Source: Ruminococcus flavefaciens (GTDB lineage: Bacteria > Bacillota > Clostridia > Oscillospirales > Ruminococcaceae). Taken from it: a stretch of DNA of 43,972 bases. Positions within the stretch are counted from its first letter, which is position 1; every line of letters starts with the position of its first letter. The position numbers and the translations under genes are program-made. Shown one piece after another: positions 40,849 to 43,972 of the stretch. The stretch is taken from assembly GCA_002348905.1 (NCBI GenBank), contig DEBW01000068.1, forward strand, positions 8,395 to 52,366. The letters run 5' to 3'. The notes beneath the pieces are model-generated. The model had not been told where the DNA came from. It made no database searches and worked only from the letters and a program-made list of their open reading frames with translations.

Positions 40849-41670
40849 TTATTGCAAAGCAGAATAAAGCTCGCTCTTTTTGAATCCTGTCTCCTTAGCG
40901 ACGGCTTTGCAGGCATCTGTAGGCTTTTCGCCCATATCTATCAGCTTTTTCACCTGTTCGAGAGCCTGCTCTATAGTCAGCTCCTCAGCTTCGGCAGATT
41001 TGCCTTCAAGCACAAGAACATATTCACCTCTCGGCTCATTTACCGAGTAGTATTCAACGGCTTCTCCGAGCGTGAAGCGGAGAGTTTCTTCGTGTATCTT
41101 GGTTATCTCACGGCAGAGGGAAATATTCCTGTCCCTGCCGAAAAAGTCAGCCATATCGTCAAGGGTATTCCTCAGCTTGTGCGGAGCTTCGTAGAATATC
41201 ATGACAGCCGTCTCATTCCTGAGAAGTTCAAGGCGCTCAGTACGCTCTTTCTTAGGAACAGGCAGGAAGCCCTCAAAAGTGAAACGTTTCACATGAAGAC
41301 CTGAAAGTGCTGCCGCTGTGGTAACTGCTGTCGGACTTGGTACTGCCTTTACGTCGATATTGTTCTCGTAGGCAAGCTTCACAAGTACCTCGCCAGGATC
41401 AGATATGCACGGCATACCGGCATCTGTGACTATTCCGCAGTTCTTTCCGGAGAGCAGTCTGTCTATTATCGCCTGAGCTTCAGCACGGCTGCTGTGCTCG
41501 TGGAAGCTGACAAGCTCGTTCTTTATCTCGTAGCGGTTCAGAAGTTTCAGTGTCACACGGGTATCCTCGGCGCAGATAAAGTCAACTTCTTCAAGCATTC
41601 TCAGCTGTCTGAGAGTTATGTCCTCCATATTGCCTATCGGAGTACCTATTATATATAGTATACCGCTCAT
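40849..41670 (-). CDS. rsmI: 16S rRNA (cytidine1402-2'-O)-methyltransferase
   Basis: The 273-residue tetrapyrrole-methylase-fold protein opens with LYIIGTPIGNMEDITLRQLR, followed by AEDTRVTLKLLNRY, SFHEHS, VTDAGMPCISDPG and FEGFLPVPKKER, the RsmI signature set. It 2'-O-methylates C1402 of 16S rRNA at the decoding centre. It overlaps the methyltransferase gene upstream by 4 bases and ends the mnmA-containing group. Confidence 0.96.
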   Translation of the reverse strand: MSGILYIIGTPIGNMEDITLRQLRMLEEVDFICAEDTRVTLKLLNRYEIKNELVSFHEHSSRAEAQAIIDRLLSGKNCGIVTDAGMPCISDPGEVLVKLAYENNIDVKAVPSPTAVTTAAALSGLHVKRFTFEGFLPVPKKERTERLELLRNETAVMIFYEAPHKLRNTLDDMADFFGRDRNISLCREITKIHEETLRFTLGEAVEYYSVNEPRGEYVLVLEGKSAEAEELTIEQALEQVKKLIDMGEKPTDACKAVAKETGFKKSELYSALQ

Positions 41671-42389
41671 GACTGCTCCTTTCCTATTGCGTATATCTGT
41701 TTCAGTTCGTCGGTAAAACCGTCACCGCTTCTTATGTATAGCTGCGGTTCTATCTTCATGAATGGCTTCGAGCCTTTCTTTCCCTCTATCAGGAACAACC
41801 ACGGAGCTTCATCCGGCTCTTTTGAGACCATTCTCAGGCGCTTAGGCTCGATATTGTGCGATTTCATGGCGTATATAACGTCGCTCAGGCGCTCCGGACG
41901 ATTGCAGACACACAGCCTTCCGCCGAATTTCAGAAGCTTTTCGGCTGCTGCACAAACATCGTCTATGGTACAAAGTATCTCATGCCTTGCTATCCTCTGA
42001 GCTGTTATCGCACTCTGAAAGCCTGCATTGTCAGCCTTATACGGCGGATTGCAGGTAACAAGGTCAAGTCTGCCGAGAGGAGCATCATCCCACAATTTTT
42101 TCAGGTCGGCGCATACTGGTACTATGCCATTTGTTTCACTGTGTTCCAGTCCAAGTTTCAGCTGTTCTATCGCACCTTCCTGTATGTCCACGGCATAAGT
42201 CACCTTAGGCGGTTTGTACTTCTGCATTATCAAAGGTATTATACCGCAGCCTGTACCGAGGTCGCAAACCATATCTTTCTGCCTGTAGCCTGAGAAATTC
42301 GCAAGCAGAAAAGCGTCTGTGCCAAAACGGTGGTCGCTGCTGGCACAGACATATATCTTATCAGTTAATTTTTCGTATTTGTATTCCAT
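41667..42389 (-). CDS. TrmN6/YfiC-like tRNA or rRNA adenine-N6 methyltransferase
   Basis: The 240-residue Rossmann methyltransferase has the SAM loop DLGTGCGIIPLIM (about residues 43-55) and the N6-adenine/glutamine-type motif NPPYK (about 114-118). It begins YKYEKLTDKIYVCASSDHRFGTDAFLLANF, as in the TrmN6 group, where the enzyme modifies A37 of tRNA1(Val). The exact target in Clostridia is uncertain. It lies 2 bases after mnmA. Confidence 0.88.
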   Translation of the reverse strand: MEYKYEKLTDKIYVCASSDHRFGTDAFLLANFSGYRQKDMVCDLGTGCGIIPLIMQKYKPPKVTYAVDIQEGAIEQLKLGLEHSETNGIVPVCADLKKLWDDAPLGRLDLVTCNPPYKADNAGFQSAITAQRIARHEILCTIDDVCAAAEKLLKFGGRLCVCNRPERLSDVIYAMKSHNIEPKRLRMVSKEPDEAPWLFLIEGKKGSKPFMKIEPQLYIRSGDGFTDELKQIYAIGKEQS

Positions 42390-42391
42390 AC

Positions 42392-43480
42392 TTACTCCAT
42401 TGCCCTTATGATAGTTCCTCCGCCCACAACGGTATCTCCGTCGTAAAGCACTACAGCCTGTCCGCTTGTGACAGCTCTCTGAGGCTCGTCAAATTCTACC
42501 AAATATTCGCCGTTTCCGAGGTATGACACAGTTGCCGGCTGTTCTTTCTGACTGTAGCGTGTCTTTGCAGTAACTCTCATCGGAGCTTCAAGCTCTGCCG
42601 CTGAAATGAGGTTGAAATCGTCTGCGATGAGCGACTTTGTGTAAAGGTCGGCTTCATCTCCGACTGTTACGGTATTAGTCTCAACGTCCTTGCGTACCAC
42701 ATACGCCGGTTTTCCGAGGGATATTCCGAGATGCTTACGCTGTCCGACGGTATAGTTTATGATGCCTTTATGCTCTCCGAGGACTTTTCCCTCAACGTCA
42801 ACGAACTTTCCGCAAGGCGAGTCTTTACCTGTGAATCTGCGGATAAATCCGGCATAATCGCCGTCCGGCACAAAGCATATGTCCTGACTGTCAGGCTTGT
42901 TTGAGTTGACAAGTCCGGCTTTTTCGGCGAGTTCTCTCACCTGTGACTTTTCAAGAGTGCCAAGCGGAAAAAGTGTATGCGAGAGCTGTTCCTGTGTCAG
43001 TGAGTAAAGCACGTATGTCTGGTCTTTGCTTCGGTCTGCCGGACGTTTCAGAAGCCAGCGACCTGTATTTTCGTCGTATTCAATAGCTGCATAGTGTCCG
43101 GTAGCTATGAAGTCGTAGCCAAGTTCCTGCGCTCTGCGGAGCATTTTGTCGAATTTGACATGACGGTTGCACTCGATGCACGGGTTAGGAGTACGTCCGC
43201 AAAGGTAGCTGTCAGCAAACTGTTTCATAACGTTTTCACGGAAACAGTCCTTGAAATTGAACACAAGATGCTCAAAACCAAGTCTCATTGCGACACTTCT
43301 TGCATCCATGACATCCGAAAGCGCACAGCAGGTCTTGCCCTCTTTTTCGGCTTCGGCGATATCCTCATCACCGAAAAGCTTCAATGTCACGCCCATAACG
43401 TCATATCCCTGCTCTCTAAGGAGCATTGCTGCAACGGAGCTGTCAACTCCGCCGCTCATTCCAACCATTACTTTTTTCAT
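42392..43480 (-). CDS. mnmA: tRNA-specific 2-thiouridylase MnmA
   Basis: The 362-residue PP-loop ATPase has GMSGGVDSSVAAMLL at residues 8-22, the first catalytic Cys in TPNPCIECNRHVKF (about residue 99) and the second in SQDICFVPDGDYAGF (about residue 196). A C-terminal beta-barrel region follows. It installs the 2-thio group on U34 of tRNA Lys, Glu and Gln. It lies 30 bases after the HAD gene. Confidence 0.97.
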   Translation of the reverse strand: MKKVMVGMSGGVDSSVAAMLLREQGYDVMGVTLKLFGDEDIAEAEKEGKTCCALSDVMDARSVAMRLGFEHLVFNFKDCFRENVMKQFADSYLCGRTPNPCIECNRHVKFDKMLRRAQELGYDFIATGHYAAIEYDENTGRWLLKRPADRSKDQTYVLYSLTQEQLSHTLFPLGTLEKSQVRELAEKAGLVNSNKPDSQDICFVPDGDYAGFIRRFTGKDSPCGKFVDVEGKVLGEHKGIINYTVGQRKHLGISLGKPAYVVRKDVETNTVTVGDEADLYTKSLIADDFNLISAAELEAPMRVTAKTRYSQKEQPATVSYLGNGEYLVEFDEPQRAVTSGQAVVLYDGDTVVGGGTIIRAME

Positions 43481-43510
43481 ATAAAAATCCTTACCTTAAT
43501 AGTGAATATA

Positions 43511-43972
43511 CTATTTAAATAGTGTTTCTGCCTTGTCGATACGGTCAAAGCAGCAGTCAGCCTTGTTTTTTATGCTGTCCCAGTCGGCATCCGAGGCAGC
43601 GTCATAAAAGCCGGCAGTGACAAATCCGGCATTTTTCGCCGTTTCTATGCAGTGGAGAGAATCCTCAGCCACGAGAGTTTCCGCCGGAGATGTGCCAAGA
43701 CGCTCAGCTCCGCCGAGGAATATATCCGGAAATTTCTTTCCCTTAGGGTACTCCCTGTCGGTCAGGACGAATGCGAATCTGTCGTATATCCCACACCGTT
43801 TCAGTGCAGCTTCTGCAAGCTTCTTATATGTAGCCGTGGCAACTCCGTAAGGTATTCCCTTGCTGTCGAGAACGTCCAGAAGCTCGGTAACGCCGGCTTT
43901 CAGAGGTATATTCTCCTCATACTCGACACGCACAAGCTCCTCGATACGCTGCTTTACATCGTCAACAGTGCA
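43511..43972 (-). CDS. HAD-superfamily hydrolase, C-terminal part cut by window edge
   Basis: The frame is open to the right edge, so the N-terminus with the nucleophile Asp is outside the window. The visible 153 residues include a cap/helix region (CTVDDVKQRIEELVRVEYEE), the motif II Thr in PYGVATATYKKLAE, Lys in YPKGKKFPDIFLGGAERLG, and motif IV LVAEDSLHCIETAKNAGF. These fit phosphoglycolate phosphatase or beta-phosphoglucomutase-like HAD enzymes, which dephosphorylate or isomerise small sugar phosphates. Substrate unknown. Confidence 0.88.
   Translation of the reverse strand, partial: CTVDDVKQRIEELVRVEYEENIPLKAGVTELLDVLDSKGIPYGVATATYKKLAEAALKRCGIYDRFAFVLTDREYPKGKKFPDIFLGGAERLGTSPAETLVAEDSLHCIETAKNAGFVTAGFYDAASDADWDSIKNKADCCFDRIDKAETLFK

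Noticed and set aside
1..43972. Insertion sequences, prophage, CRISPR arrays or rRNA genes
   Set aside because: No transposase, integrase, phage gene, repeat-spacer array or rRNA sequence was seen.

Overview
The window is a mid-GC Clostridia chromosome segment, most likely a Ruminococcus of the Oscillospiraceae. Three signs support this: the Firmicutes order nusB-xseA-xseB-ispA-dxs-tlyA-nadK-argR-recN, a complete spoIIIAA-AH sporulation operon, and a secreted papain-like protease ending in a type I dockerin of the cellulosomal Ruminococcus kind. Species cannot be fixed from this sequence. All genes but one are on the minus strand, so transcription runs from high to low coordinates.

Layout from low to high coordinate. 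(1) 1-11.7 kb is one co-directional run behind a sigma-A promoter and an alanine-type T-box leader. It starts with a tRNA-like gene and alaS, followed by a HIT protein, a phosphoribosyltransferase, comEC, holA, RNase M5, an MBOAT/SGNH pair, a short-chain dehydrogenase, a membrane protein and a TetM-like GTPase cut by the window edge. Gaps are 22 bases or less, or genes overlap, with no terminator seen after the T-box attenuator. (2) 11.8-13.1 kb holds a small membrane protein and, divergently, the only plus-strand gene: a mucin-like Thr-rich surface protein with its own promoter and terminator. (3) 13.1-27.5 kb is a peptidoglycan transpeptidase gene preceded by a 14-gene operon (asp23 to dtd). 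That operon has a clear promoter and ends at a hairpin that also contains the transpeptidase gene's ribosome-binding site. (4) 27.5-32.2 kb is spoIIIAA-AH behind a sigma-E-type promoter. (5) 32.2-36.1 kb is a sugar ABC transporter (binding protein and two permeases, no ATPase) with a structured leader of about 235 bases, an internal hairpin and tandem terminators. (6) 36.3-40.8 kb is an operon of a PHP phosphoesterase, a YdcF-type protein, an 85-residue unknown and the dockerin protease. (7) 40.8-44 kb carries rsmI, trmN6-like, mnmA and a partial HAD hydrolase.

Most genes are housekeeping: translation quality control and RNA modification (alaS, dtd, mnmA, rsmI, tlyA, trmN6-like), DNA metabolism (holA, recN, xseAB), isoprenoid synthesis (dxs, ispA) and sporulation. 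The points most worth checking are: a membrane O-acyltransferase and its SGNH partner that have both lost catalytic histidines; a tRNA-like gene with about 39 extra bases between the alaS attenuator and alaS; a terminator whose 3' arm and U-tract form the next gene's ribosome-binding site and spacer; an unrecognised structured leader RNA; and a tiny mucin-like surface protein.
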